A DNA stretch of 64,000 bases from Natrialba swarupiae (GTDB taxonomy: Archaea > Halobacteriota > Halobacteria > Halobacteriales > Natrialbaceae): assembly GCF_008245225.1 (NCBI RefSeq), contig NZ_VTAW01000007.1, positions 1 through 64,000 on the forward strand, written 5' to 3'. Below are positions 17,579-25,447 of the stretch, piece by piece. The notes below the pieces were generated by a model. The model ran no database searches. It saw only the letters and a list, made by a program, of their open reading frames with translations, and had not been told where the DNA came from. How positions within the stretch are numbered: position 1 is the first letter of the stretch; each line of letters opens with the position of its first letter. Both the position numbers and the translations under genes were made by a program.

Positions 17579-18463
17579 TCACTCGAACAGGAGCGAACGT
17601 GGTGTCTCGCCGGCCATCGTCCGAAACTCCGACTCGGAGAGACCCTCGGATCGCAGCGTTTCGCCGAGGATCCGCAGGCTCTCGGGAGAGCTTGGGTTGA
17701 CCTGCTGGCCGACGTCGCTCGAGAGGACACACCGATCGACGCCGATCTCACGGATGTTTTCGTAGAGTTCTTCGCTAGAGATCCAGCTGTATTTCGGGCT
17801 GAGTCCCATAAACGGGAAGTTCAGGTAGGCACCTCGCTCGGCGAGAGTTCGCTGTTGGTCTATCGAGAGATCGGTGACGCCGTAGTTGGGATGGTCGACG
17901 ACGATTCGCTCGTGGCCCGCCTCGGCGAGATAGTCGACGATCGCAACCGTCTCCTCGTAGGAGAGGTGGCCGAGACAGAAGACCACGTCGTGAGCGATCA
18001 CCTTGTCCAGACACAGCCGAACGTCGGCGGTCAGATCGCCGTCTTCCAGCGCCGAGATACCGTCTCGGTCCTCGTACTCGGCTCCGGCGTCGACGCCGAG
18101 GAAGGCACCGAGTGAGCCCGTCTGTTCGGCGTGGTGGCGTGCGTCGATCGTCGGTCCCCAGATCACGTCGGCGCCGTAAGCGATCGCCGATTCGACGGCG
18201 AACGGATTGAATCCGCCGTTACAGTAGTTGAGGACCACGCTTCCGATCACGTCGACCTCGAGTCCGTCGCGCTCGAGCAAGCGGTCGATGTACGGAACGC
18301 CGTAAGCCGTCGGGAGGTGGTGTTCTTTCAGGACGACGGCGTCCATGCCAGCGTTAGCGGCCTCGCGTGCGCACTCGTATCCGTCAGTGCGTCGGTCGAA
18401 CGGGGACGGGCCGCAGTGGACGTGTATATCTATCAGTCCAGATACATCGATCGGATCTGTCAT
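17579..18463 (-). CDS. DUF6282 family metal-dependent hydrolase (PHP/amidohydrolase fold)
   Basis: This 294-residue protein starts with the metal-binding DIHVHCGPS (His 14, His 16) and continues DGYECAREAANAGM and AVVLKEHH, the signature I associate with DUF6282. It has further His and Asp residues in GPTIDARHHAEQ, VVDHPNYG and LSSDVGQQVNPS. Amidohydrolase-like TIM-barrel metal hydrolysis is expected; the substrate is unknown. It lies 246 bases after the enoyl-CoA hydratase on the same strand, with a hairpin element between, and 173 bases before the cox-like operon. It might belong to either unit. Confidence 0.72.
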   Translation of the reverse strand: MTDPIDVSGLIDIHVHCGPSPFDRRTDGYECAREAANAGMDAVVLKEHHLPTAYGVPYIDRLLERDGLEVDVIGSVVLNYCNGGFNPFAVESAIAYGADVIWGPTIDARHHAEQTGSLGAFLGVDAGAEYEDRDGISALEDGDLTADVRLCLDKVIAHDVVFCLGHLSYEETVAIVDYLAEAGHERIVVDHPNYGVTDLSIDQQRTLAERGAYLNFPFMGLSPKYSWISSEELYENIREIGVDRCVLSSDVGQQVNPSSPESLRILGETLRSEGLSESEFRTMAGETPRSLLFE

Positions 18464-18628
18464 ACGACGTCTCTGTCCCCAGCGACAATAAAAACAGGTG
18501 TCGACTCACCGGCCAGGCGAGCCCCGGCCGGCTCGGCGACGGCGAGACAGACGTCGGCGGTCTCCGTCCGTCAGCTCCCGTGGCCCGTAAACTCCTGCGG
18601 TCACGCCGGGACGTCGGGACAGCGGTCC

Positions 18629-18714
18629 GTATCAGACGGGTTCTCGTCAGTGCCGGCGCACTCGCGACCTGGACGGCGGGTGGCCGGTCCATCTGGACGC
18701 CAATCCGTATCAGT
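18629..18714 (-). repeat. Hairpin element, ATACGG family, degenerate copy after the enoyl-CoA hydratase
   Basis: Read on the minus strand, TGATACGGATTG starts within the TGA stop of the enoyl-CoA hydratase. An imperfect stem follows (ACCGGCCACCCGC, 18677-18689, pairing with 18651-18665). Near 18624-18640 another end, CTGATACGGACCGCTGT, abuts it, so a second, more decayed copy may extend to about 18560. Confidence 0.5.
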
Positions 18715-19495
18715 GCTCGTCCGAGACGTCACCGTCGTCTCCCGCCGGCTTCGTCTGTGTATCCCCGAGATACTGTGCCAGCCACCGGTCCGTCTCTTCG
18801 GCGAACGCAGCGGCTCGGTCCGTTTCGTCGGCTACCTGGTTGATACTCGCCTTGGCCGCCGCAGCGGCGCCGTCCTCGGCGTTCTGGATCGCCGCGGTCA
18901 CGGTATCGACGGTTTCCTCGAGTTCCTCCGCGGGCACGACGCGATTGACGAGACCTAACGTCCGTGCGCGGTCGGCGTCGATCCGATCACCGAGGAGGAC
19001 GATTTCCTTCGCCCCGGCTTCCCCGACGAGTTCGACCAGTCGATACGTTACCCCGCCGCCGGGGATCTGGCCGATACGGGTCGTCGGAACGCCGAACTCG
19101 GCCGTCTCCGACGCGATTCGAAGATCACAGTACATCGCGAGCGTCAGTCCACCACCCAGACAGTAGCCGTCGATCCGCGCGATCGTCGGCGGGCGGACCG
19201 ATCGCGCCTTCTTCACCATCTCGTAGCTCTGGCGACTCCGGGGGCGGTGATAGCGTTCGTCCGCAGTTTCGTACTCGGAGACGTCCGCACCGCTCGAGAA
19301 TGCCCGGTCTCCGGCTCCAGTCAGCACGATCGCGTCGATCTCGGGGCGCAACGCCAGTTCGTCGAACGCGCGACCGAGATCGTTGACGGCCGCGGTGTCG
19401 AGGGCGTTGAGGACGTCCGGCCGATCGATCGTCACCGTCGCGATGCCGTCGTCGACGGCGACCGAGAGCGAGCGGTACGGACCGAGATCGCTCAC
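18710..19495 (-). CDS. Enoyl-CoA hydratase/isomerase family protein
   Basis: This 261-residue crotonase-fold protein has the oxyanion-hole segment AFSSGADVSEYE near 65-76 and DGYCLGGGLTLAMYCDL near 108-124, followed by FGVPTTRIGQIPGGG. A hydratase or isomerase acting on a CoA ester is expected. Its start overlaps the upstream CoA-transferase stop (ATGA), so both are made together. The likely order is transporter, CoA activation, then hydration. The stop codon is the start of a hairpin element (TGATACGGATTG). Confidence 0.88.
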   Translation of the reverse strand: MSDLGPYRSLSVAVDDGIATVTIDRPDVLNALDTAAVNDLGRAFDELALRPEIDAIVLTGAGDRAFSSGADVSEYETADERYHRPRSRQSYEMVKKARSVRPPTIARIDGYCLGGGLTLAMYCDLRIASETAEFGVPTTRIGQIPGGGVTYRLVELVGEAGAKEIVLLGDRIDADRARTLGLVNRVVPAEELEETVDTVTAAIQNAEDGAAAAAKASINQVADETDRAAAFAEETDRWLAQYLGDTQTKPAGDDGDVSDEH

Positions 19496-20727
19496 GACTC
19501 CTCACCCGAATTCCGGTCAGCGGAGCGATCGACGGAGCCGATCACGCGATCGGCGGCGAGCGATTCGATCTCCTCGTCGTCGTACCCGCGTTCGGCGAGC
19601 AACTCCCGGGTGTCCTCGCCGAGCACCGGCGCGTGATCGTCGAAGCCGCTCTCGAGGCGGTCGAATCTGAGCGGGTGTTCGACGACCGGGACGTCGCCTG
19701 CGGTTGGATGATCGACTTCGGTCAACAGCCCGCGGGCCTCGACGTGTTCGTTCTCGAGTGCGTCGGCGACGTCGTTGATGGGACCCACTGGAAGGCCGTG
19801 CTCGTCGGACAGCAGCGAGACCCACTCCTCGACCGGGCGTTCCCGGAACGTCGCCTCGAGTTCGGCCTCGAGTTCGTCCATGTGGTCGACCCGGTCCGGG
19901 TTCGTTTCGAAGCGGTCGTCCGTCGCCAGGTCGGCGCGGTCGATCGCCGCACAGAACTCGGTCCAGAGTTTCTGGCTGCCGATCCCGACGGCGAGATAGC
20001 CGTCGGCGGCCTCGAAAACCTGGTACGGAGCGATGACCGGATCTCGAGATCCCATTCGTTCGGGGGATTCGCCAGCGAAGACGGCGCCCGCGTGTTTCGT
20101 GAGATACGGGAGGATCGCGTCGTACATCGCGAGTTCGATTCGGTCACCCTCGCCGGATCGTTCTCGTTCGTAGAGCCCGGCGAGAACGCCCTGTGCGACC
20201 CAGCTTCCGGTGACGAGATCGGACACCGGGACGCCGGCTTTCACCGGGGGCCGGTCGGGTTCACCGGTTACGGACATGAGCCCCGACATCCCCTGGATGA
20301 GGAGGTCGTACCCCGGTCGGTCCGTCCACGGTCCGTCCTCGCCGAACGCCGACACGGAGCAATAGAGGAGACTCTCGTTGACCTCGGCCAGCGACTCGTA
20401 ATCGATTCCGAGCCGTTCGGCCGTTCCGGGACGGAAGTTCTCGACGAAGGCGTCGGCGTCCGCGACGAGCTCTCGGAGGATCGAGAGGCCCTCGTCGCTT
20501 TTCAGGTCCAGTTCGATGCTTCGCTTGCCGTAGTTCACCGACATGAAGTACGGCGATTCGCCGTCGATGAACGGGGGGCCGGCCGACCGGGCCGGGTCTC
20601 CGGCCTCCGGTCGTTCGACTTTGATTACTTCGGCGCCGAGATTCGCGAGAATCATCGTGCCGAACGATGCACTGACGTACGACGAGACGTCGATAACGGT
20701 GACGTCGTCGAGCGGTTTGCGTATCAT
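19492..20727 (-). CDS. CaiB/BaiF CoA-transferase family protein
   Basis: This 411-residue class III CoA transferase moves CoA between carboxylates. Visible: VIDVSSYVSASFGTMILANLGAEVIK (start of the first Rossmann half), NYGKRSIELDLK, and the catalytic Asp region PGYDLLIQGMSGLM near 165-180. The C-terminal helical part includes LPVGPINDVADALEN. It is 35 bases downstream of the TctA permease gene and overlaps the enoyl-CoA hydratase. It would convert the imported acid into its CoA thioester without ATP. The substrate (dicarboxylate, carnitine-like or aromatic acid) is open. Confidence 0.9.
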   Translation of the reverse strand: MIRKPLDDVTVIDVSSYVSASFGTMILANLGAEVIKVERPEAGDPARSAGPPFIDGESPYFMSVNYGKRSIELDLKSDEGLSILRELVADADAFVENFRPGTAERLGIDYESLAEVNESLLYCSVSAFGEDGPWTDRPGYDLLIQGMSGLMSVTGEPDRPPVKAGVPVSDLVTGSWVAQGVLAGLYERERSGEGDRIELAMYDAILPYLTKHAGAVFAGESPERMGSRDPVIAPYQVFEAADGYLAVGIGSQKLWTEFCAAIDRADLATDDRFETNPDRVDHMDELEAELEATFRERPVEEWVSLLSDEHGLPVGPINDVADALENEHVEARGLLTEVDHPTAGDVPVVEHPLRFDRLESGFDDHAPVLGEDTRELLAERGYDDEEIESLAADRVIGSVDRSADRNSGEES

Positions 20728-20762
20728 CGTTTATTGGGTACGTGGAGGGACGGAGGCCGTTC

Positions 20763-22247
20763 TCAGGCCGCGTTCCGTCTGGCCTCGAGTTGGTTCTTGA
20801 TCAGCGGACCGACCAGGACGAGCACCGTCAGCGCGAGCAGCAGTATCGACAGCGGGCGCTCGAGGAAAACCGGGAACCCGCCGAGTTCGATCGTCCGGTA
20901 GAGGTTCTCCTCGGCGATCGGGCCGAGGACGATACCGAGGACGAACGCGATGATCGAGTAGTTGTGCTTGACCATGTAGTAGCCGAGCACACCGAAGGCG
21001 ACGACGAACGCGAGGTCGAGCCAGTTGTTCCGGATCGCAAACGAGCCGGTCACCGCGAGACAGATGACGAGTGGAATAATGTAGTCGGTGTTGATCCGGG
21101 TAAACCAGTGGCCGGTTCGGGTGACGATCAGGAGTCCGAACAGGAAGATGAAGACGTTCCCGACGATCAGTGCGATAAACGTCGCGTACGTAATGTGGAG
21201 TTCGGCTCCGAACAGCTCCGGACTCGGACGAATGCCGTGCATCAAGAGGCCGCCGAGCAAAATTGCCGTCGCACCGCTACCCGGAATTCCGAACGAGAGC
21301 GTCGGAATGAGCGAGCCCGCGACGGTGCCGTTGTTGGCAGCCTCCGACGCGATGACGCCTTTTGGATTTCCTTCGCCGTAGGTGTCGTCGCTATCGCTTC
21401 TGACCGCTTCGCCGTAGGAGATGAAGTTCGAGACCGATGCACCGGACCCGGGGACGGCACCGATTCCGAGCCCGATAAACGCCGATCTGATCGTCGAAAT
21501 GGGATTTTTGATGACTTCCCAGAATCCGGAGGCGATGCTCCCACTAAGTTCGACGTCCTCTTTGACGATACCGCCTTGTTCGGCTGCCAGGCGCATCATC
21601 TCGCCAATCGCGAAGACGCCGATAAGTGCGACGACGAACGAGATACCGTCCTGAAGCTCGAGGATGCCGAACGTGTACCGTTGCTCGAAGGTCATCACGG
21701 GGATACCGACGGACGTGAGCAACAGTCCGAACGCGCCTGCGGTGATCCCCTTGACCATCGATCCGCGGGTCACCACCGTGATCAACACGAGACCGAACAT
21801 GGCGATGAGGAAGTACTCGGGCGATCCGAACATGAGGACGAACTCGATTAGCAGTGGGGAAAGCAGGATAATCGTGACGATCGTCAACATGCCGCCGAGT
21901 GCCGATGCGGTCGCGGAGACGGCCAGTGCCTTTCGTGCTTGGCCGAGGCGGGTCATCGGATAGCCGTCGAAGGTCGTTGCCGCTGCGGCCGCGTTGCCGG
22001 GCGTGTTGATGAGGATCGCGGCGATACTCCCGCCGTACATCGCACCGCTGTAGATACTGATCAGGAGGATAATCGCGGTGATCCCATCGAGAGGCACCGT
22101 CAATGGAAGCACGACCGCCATCCCCAGGTTCGGGCCGACACCCGGGAGGGCGCCGACGAAGATGCCGAACAACATCCCCACCGCCAGCCAGAGTATCGCC
22201 GGCCACGAGAAGACAAGATCGATCGCGTGGAAGAGACTATCGATCAT
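20763..22247 (-). CDS. Tripartite tricarboxylate transporter permease TctA
   Basis: This 494-residue membrane protein is the large TTT permease. The conserved first loop GVGPNLGMAVVLPLT and the segment GGSIAAILINTPGNAAAAATT are plain, and the second half has GIPGSGATAILLGGLLMHGI. About eleven or twelve membrane segments are expected. It works with TctB (three bases upstream) and the lipoprotein TctC. TTT systems import citrate, tartrate, terephthalate and related carboxylates. The immediate link to a CoA transferase suggests an organic acid fated for beta-oxidation-like steps. Confidence 0.93.
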   Translation of the reverse strand: MIDSLFHAIDLVFSWPAILWLAVGMLFGIFVGALPGVGPNLGMAVVLPLTVPLDGITAIILLISIYSGAMYGGSIAAILINTPGNAAAAATTFDGYPMTRLGQARKALAVSATASALGGMLTIVTIILLSPLLIEFVLMFGSPEYFLIAMFGLVLITVVTRGSMVKGITAGAFGLLLTSVGIPVMTFEQRYTFGILELQDGISFVVALIGVFAIGEMMRLAAEQGGIVKEDVELSGSIASGFWEVIKNPISTIRSAFIGLGIGAVPGSGASVSNFISYGEAVRSDSDDTYGEGNPKGVIASEAANNGTVAGSLIPTLSFGIPGSGATAILLGGLLMHGIRPSPELFGAELHITYATFIALIVGNVFIFLFGLLIVTRTGHWFTRINTDYIIPLVICLAVTGSFAIRNNWLDLAFVVAFGVLGYYMVKHNYSIIAFVLGIVLGPIAEENLYRTIELGGFPVFLERPLSILLLALTVLVLVGPLIKNQLEARRNAA

Positions 22248-22250
22248 GGC

Positions 22251-22799
22251 TTAGAAGAGTGTGACCACGAATCCCTCGTGGAGGTCGACGTTCAGTATCA
22301 CCATGAACGCGTAGACGATGGCGAACGCGATGACTGACAGTGCGAGGCGGGCGGGCCAGGACAGGCGAAACCACGTCGTGTATCCGAGGACGAAAAGCGG
22401 CGTCACCCAGAGGAGTCCAACGGCGTACGCACCGGCGACGTACGCGATGAGCGACGCGACGGTAAACGTCGTGGCCCCGATCGGCCTCCCGCGAGAGGCG
22501 TCGGTATCCGTATCCGTATCCTGTCCGTCCTCTTCCTCGACGTCGTCGCCGTAGTCGCTTAGCATGTCGGTCGATTCGGCGACGTATTCGTAAAGCGGAC
22601 TCGGCAAGTACTCCCTGGTCAACAGTAAGACGACGCCGACGATCGTGATCGTCGCAGTAAACCGCGGGAACATCGCTGCGCTATCGGAGAAATCGTACGA
22701 CCCGATCAGCATGTACGAGGCGACCGCGAGCATGGCGGCGAGCATCACGTGCTCGGACGTCAGGTCGGTTCGAAAGACACCGGATTTGTCGGTACTCAT
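22251..22799 (-). CDS. Tripartite tricarboxylate transporter small membrane subunit TctB
   Basis: This 182-residue protein has four hydrophobic segments (about 15-33, 42-61, 108-128 and 142-170). A charged acidic cytoplasmic loop with DTDTDTD lies near residues 90-97. Sequence is weakly conserved in this family, so the call leans on size, topology and position between TctC and TctA. Three bases separate it from TctA. Confidence 0.84.
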   Translation of the reverse strand: MSTDKSGVFRTDLTSEHVMLAAMLAVASYMLIGSYDFSDSAAMFPRFTATITIVGVVLLLTREYLPSPLYEYVAESTDMLSDYGDDVEEEDGQDTDTDTDASRGRPIGATTFTVASLIAYVAGAYAVGLLWVTPLFVLGYTTWFRLSWPARLALSVIAFAIVYAFMVILNVDLHEGFVVTLF

Positions 22800-22859
22800 T
22801 GGATTTGTATGAACTGTGTGAAAGTCGTTGGTGACCGAAAGAGTCGACGCTAACCGCTC

Positions 22860-23894
22860 TCAGTTCCTGAACTCGTCGAGATCGATCTCGTCGCGAATGT
22901 TCCCAATCGACTCCGAGGTGAGGTCCTCGACGAACTCCGACCCACCCATAAACTCGAGGTGGAGACCGCCTTCGTCGGCCCACCCCTGAAGGTCGTCGCT
23001 CTCGATCGCTTCTTCGGCTGCATCCTCGAGCCACTCGATGTGCTCGTCGGGCGTCTCCGGCGGCGCGTAGGTCGCTCTGACCATCCCACCCAGGTAGCCG
23101 AGGTCCGGGTAGCCAAGATCGGTGAGGCTAGGAACGTCGGGGAACGCTGAGAGTTCGTGGTCGACCAGGCCGGTGACGACGTCGACTTGCTCGGACATGT
23201 CCTCCGCCGTCGAGACGGTGACGATACCGTTCGGAATCTCGCCGCTGGCGACTGCCTGTCCGACCTCACCGGAGCCGTCGTAGGGGATGTAGTTCTCCCA
23301 CTGGACGTCGTAATCCGCGTTGTCTCTGAGGATCGTGGCGATGATGTTGAACTGGGTCCCCGGCTGCATCCCACCGAATGCATCGAACTCGCCGTCCGCG
23401 TAGCGGTCGACCATCTCGTCGAAGTCGCCGATCTCTTCGTCCGGGTTGCCGACGATGACGAACTCCTCTTCGGCGTGTGCGGCGACGCCCCGGAACTCCT
23501 CGAAGTCGAAGTCGACGTCCTGGATCAGCGCGGGAATGATGTCGCCGGGTGCGTTAAACGGTGCGATCGTGTGACCGCCCGAGTCCGAGGCCGCGAACTC
23601 GCTTGCCCCAGTCATTCCACCGGCACCGGGGACGTTGTCGAACTGGACGGAAACGTCCCGCTGTTCGGATACCTGCCCCCAGATCTGTCTGGCGTAGATG
23701 TCGGTACCGCCACCCTCTCCGAACGCGATGAGCGTCCGGATGGTGTCGGAAGGGAACTCCTCGGCCTCGTCCTCGTCGTCGGAGTCACCCATGCAGCCAG
23801 CCAGTCCGACCGCGACCCCACTTCCAGCGATCGAGAGCGCCTGGCGGCGAGTAATTGCACCACTATCGTTCCGGATATTGCTAACTCCCCTCAT
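22860..23894 (-). CDS. TTT solute-binding lipoprotein TctC (Bug family)
   Basis: This 344-residue extracellular receptor has twin arginines at 16-17 (TRRQALSIAG) and a lipobox ending LAGC, so Cys 34 should be lipidated after Tat export, the normal haloarchaeal route. The mature part begins with an acidic linker and has the Bug-family segments FGEGGGTDIYARQIWG and NVPGAGGMTGASEFA. It delivers the solute to TctAB encoded just downstream. A TATA-like box about 30 bases before the ATG marks the start of the operon. Confidence 0.92.
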   Translation of the reverse strand: MRGVSNIRNDSGAITRRQALSIAGSGVAVGLAGCMGDSDDEDEAEEFPSDTIRTLIAFGEGGGTDIYARQIWGQVSEQRDVSVQFDNVPGAGGMTGASEFAASDSGGHTIAPFNAPGDIIPALIQDVDFDFEEFRGVAAHAEEEFVIVGNPDEEIGDFDEMVDRYADGEFDAFGGMQPGTQFNIIATILRDNADYDVQWENYIPYDGSGEVGQAVASGEIPNGIVTVSTAEDMSEQVDVVTGLVDHELSAFPDVPSLTDLGYPDLGYLGGMVRATYAPPETPDEHIEWLEDAAEEAIESDDLQGWADEGGLHLEFMGGSEFVEDLTSESIGNIRDEIDLDEFRN

Positions 23895-23918
23895 GGACTA
23901 TCAGTGTCGAGGAGTAAC

Positions 23919-23930
23919 AACTACATAAAA
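23919..23930 (-). promoter_or_regulatory. TATA-like box of the TTT operon
   Basis: The minus strand reads GTTTTATGTAG about 30 bases before ATG 23894, so the transcript is expected to be nearly leaderless. Confidence 0.4.
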
Positions 23931-24035
23931 CTTCCGCTATATGGAGGTGGTCGGGTACACCGACGAAGACAGCCACCCCTCGTCGGTCGTCGAATCGAAC
24001 GATTACCCTCTCGAGGCAGATCGACGAGAGTCAGA

Positions 24036-24115
24036 AGACTGCGGTACGTCATCGACAGTGCAGCCGCGGGCACTCCTGCGATAGCACCGGTAAATCGTTA
24101 CAGCAATCCGTATCA
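24036..24115 (-). repeat. Hairpin element, ATACGG family, decayed copy after the enolase-superfamily gene
   Basis: On the minus strand the well-kept end TGATACGGATTGCTGTAACG starts inside the TGA stop of the upstream gene. The central stem is largely lost. A remnant of the other end is seen as GTACCGCAGTC at 24037-24047 (minus). Its first 19 bases match the copy at 18703-18721 exactly, including the preceding Glu-His codons. Confidence 0.5.
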
Positions 24116-25237
24116 GTGCTCGATTCGGTACTCCTCGAGGACATCCCTGTCGAGTTCGATACCCAAGCCGGGTCGGTCCGGCGGGGAGATTTCACCGCCG
24201 TCGGCGACGGACAGTTCGTCCTGGTTCGCGACGAACGGGCTCGCGATAAACTCACCCGGATCGTCGATGTCGTCGCTCAACACGCAGAATTCGATGAGCG
24301 AACAGGCTGGACTGGCCGCGGCGAGGTGTAAGCTCGCGGTGTAGTTGACCGCGGGACCGAACGCGTGGGGGACGATGCGTTTGTTGAACGCTTCGGCGAG
24401 CACGGCGACGCGATGTGCCGCCGTGATGCCCCCGACGTTGTCCAGAGATGGCTGGTAGATGTCGAGTGCGCCCGCCTGGAGCATCTCGACGGCCGAGTAG
24501 TGGGGAGTGTGAGTCTGAAACCCTGCCAGCGGAGTCGGTGCCTGCCGGCGAAACTCGGCGTAGCCTTCGGTATCGGTGTGTGCGATCGGCTCCTCGAACC
24601 AGACGAGATCGTGTTCTTCGACCGCGTTCGCGAGTCGGAGGGCGTCGGTAAAGTCGTAGGAGGTGTTCGCGTCGATCGCGAGCCGGAACCCGTCCGGTAG
24701 ATTCGACGCGATCGTCTCGATCCGCTCCCGATCTCGTTCGACGCCCAACCCGGCCGTTATCTTGAGCGACTCGAACCCCTTCTCGGCGAGCCAGTGAGCA
24801 TCCTCGACCAGTTCGTCCGCTTCTTTCTGGATCGGGAACGTCGCGTACGCGCTGAGATCACCGTGGTAGCCACCGAGAAGTTCGTAGACCGGCAGCCCGG
24901 CCCGTTTGCCGGCGATATCCCACAGCGCTTCGTCGATCGCGGAGAGCGCTTTGTACGCCCCGGACCGTTTCACGTGGACGTACAGTTCCGACCACCGTTC
25001 GCTAATTTCGCGTGGATCCGTTCCGACGAGATACTGCTCGAGCGACTCGATCTCGTGGGCGAGGACGACGTTGTCCTCGACGCGCTGTCTGTGAAACGAC
25101 TCCCCGTAGCCGGTGACGTCTTCGTCCGTGTGGACTTCGACGAGAACCGAGCCGACCTCGACCGCTCCGATCGACGGGATCGACGTCGAATCGACATCGC
25201 TCTTGAGTACGTGCGTCTCTATCGCTGTAATCTCCAT
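24113..25237 (-). CDS. Mandelate racemase/muconate-lactonizing (enolase superfamily) enzyme with an altered metal ligand
   Basis: This 374-residue enolase-superfamily protein abstracts a proton next to a carboxylate. The first Mg ligand is in AIDANTSYDF and the second in VWFEEPI. The third, normally Glu in a GE or GFE motif, reads AGFQT, so Gln takes its place. The barrel has KIT where KxK is common, and an Asp-His pair (QPSLDNVGG and VPHAFGP) like the mandelate racemase/acid-sugar dehydratase group. It may be a dehydratase or racemase, or a divergent member. It is preceded by its own TATA box and lies downstream of the acyl-CoA synthetase. Confidence 0.84.
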   Translation of the reverse strand: MEITAIETHVLKSDVDSTSIPSIGAVEVGSVLVEVHTDEDVTGYGESFHRQRVEDNVVLAHEIESLEQYLVGTDPREISERWSELYVHVKRSGAYKALSAIDEALWDIAGKRAGLPVYELLGGYHGDLSAYATFPIQKEADELVEDAHWLAEKGFESLKITAGLGVERDRERIETIASNLPDGFRLAIDANTSYDFTDALRLANAVEEHDLVWFEEPIAHTDTEGYAEFRRQAPTPLAGFQTHTPHYSAVEMLQAGALDIYQPSLDNVGGITAAHRVAVLAEAFNKRIVPHAFGPAVNYTASLHLAAASPACSLIEFCVLSDDIDDPGEFIASPFVANQDELSVADGGEISPPDRPGLGIELDRDVLEEYRIEH

Positions 25238-25259
25238 CGCGGTTGTAATTGTCCCAGGG

Positions 25260-25273
25260 GTATTTTATTATTT
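25260..25273 (-). promoter_or_regulatory. TATA-like box for the enolase-superfamily gene
   Basis: The minus strand reads AAATAATAAAATACC, about 30 bases before ATG 25237. It lies in the 210-base gap downstream of the acyl-CoA synthetase. Confidence 0.42.
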
Positions 25274-25447
25274 CCCCCTCGAGCAAGAGGAGTCACCCGA
25301 CCGCGACGTTCGGCAGGGGGCGGACGGAGACGTGTTCACCGACGTTCGTCACGGCGAAACCCTAGTCGGACGGGCTATCCGGTGTACTCGCGATCCTGCG
25401 GAGCAACCGAGTCGTGGTTCCGTCGGCACGTGGGTACGGGAGATCGA

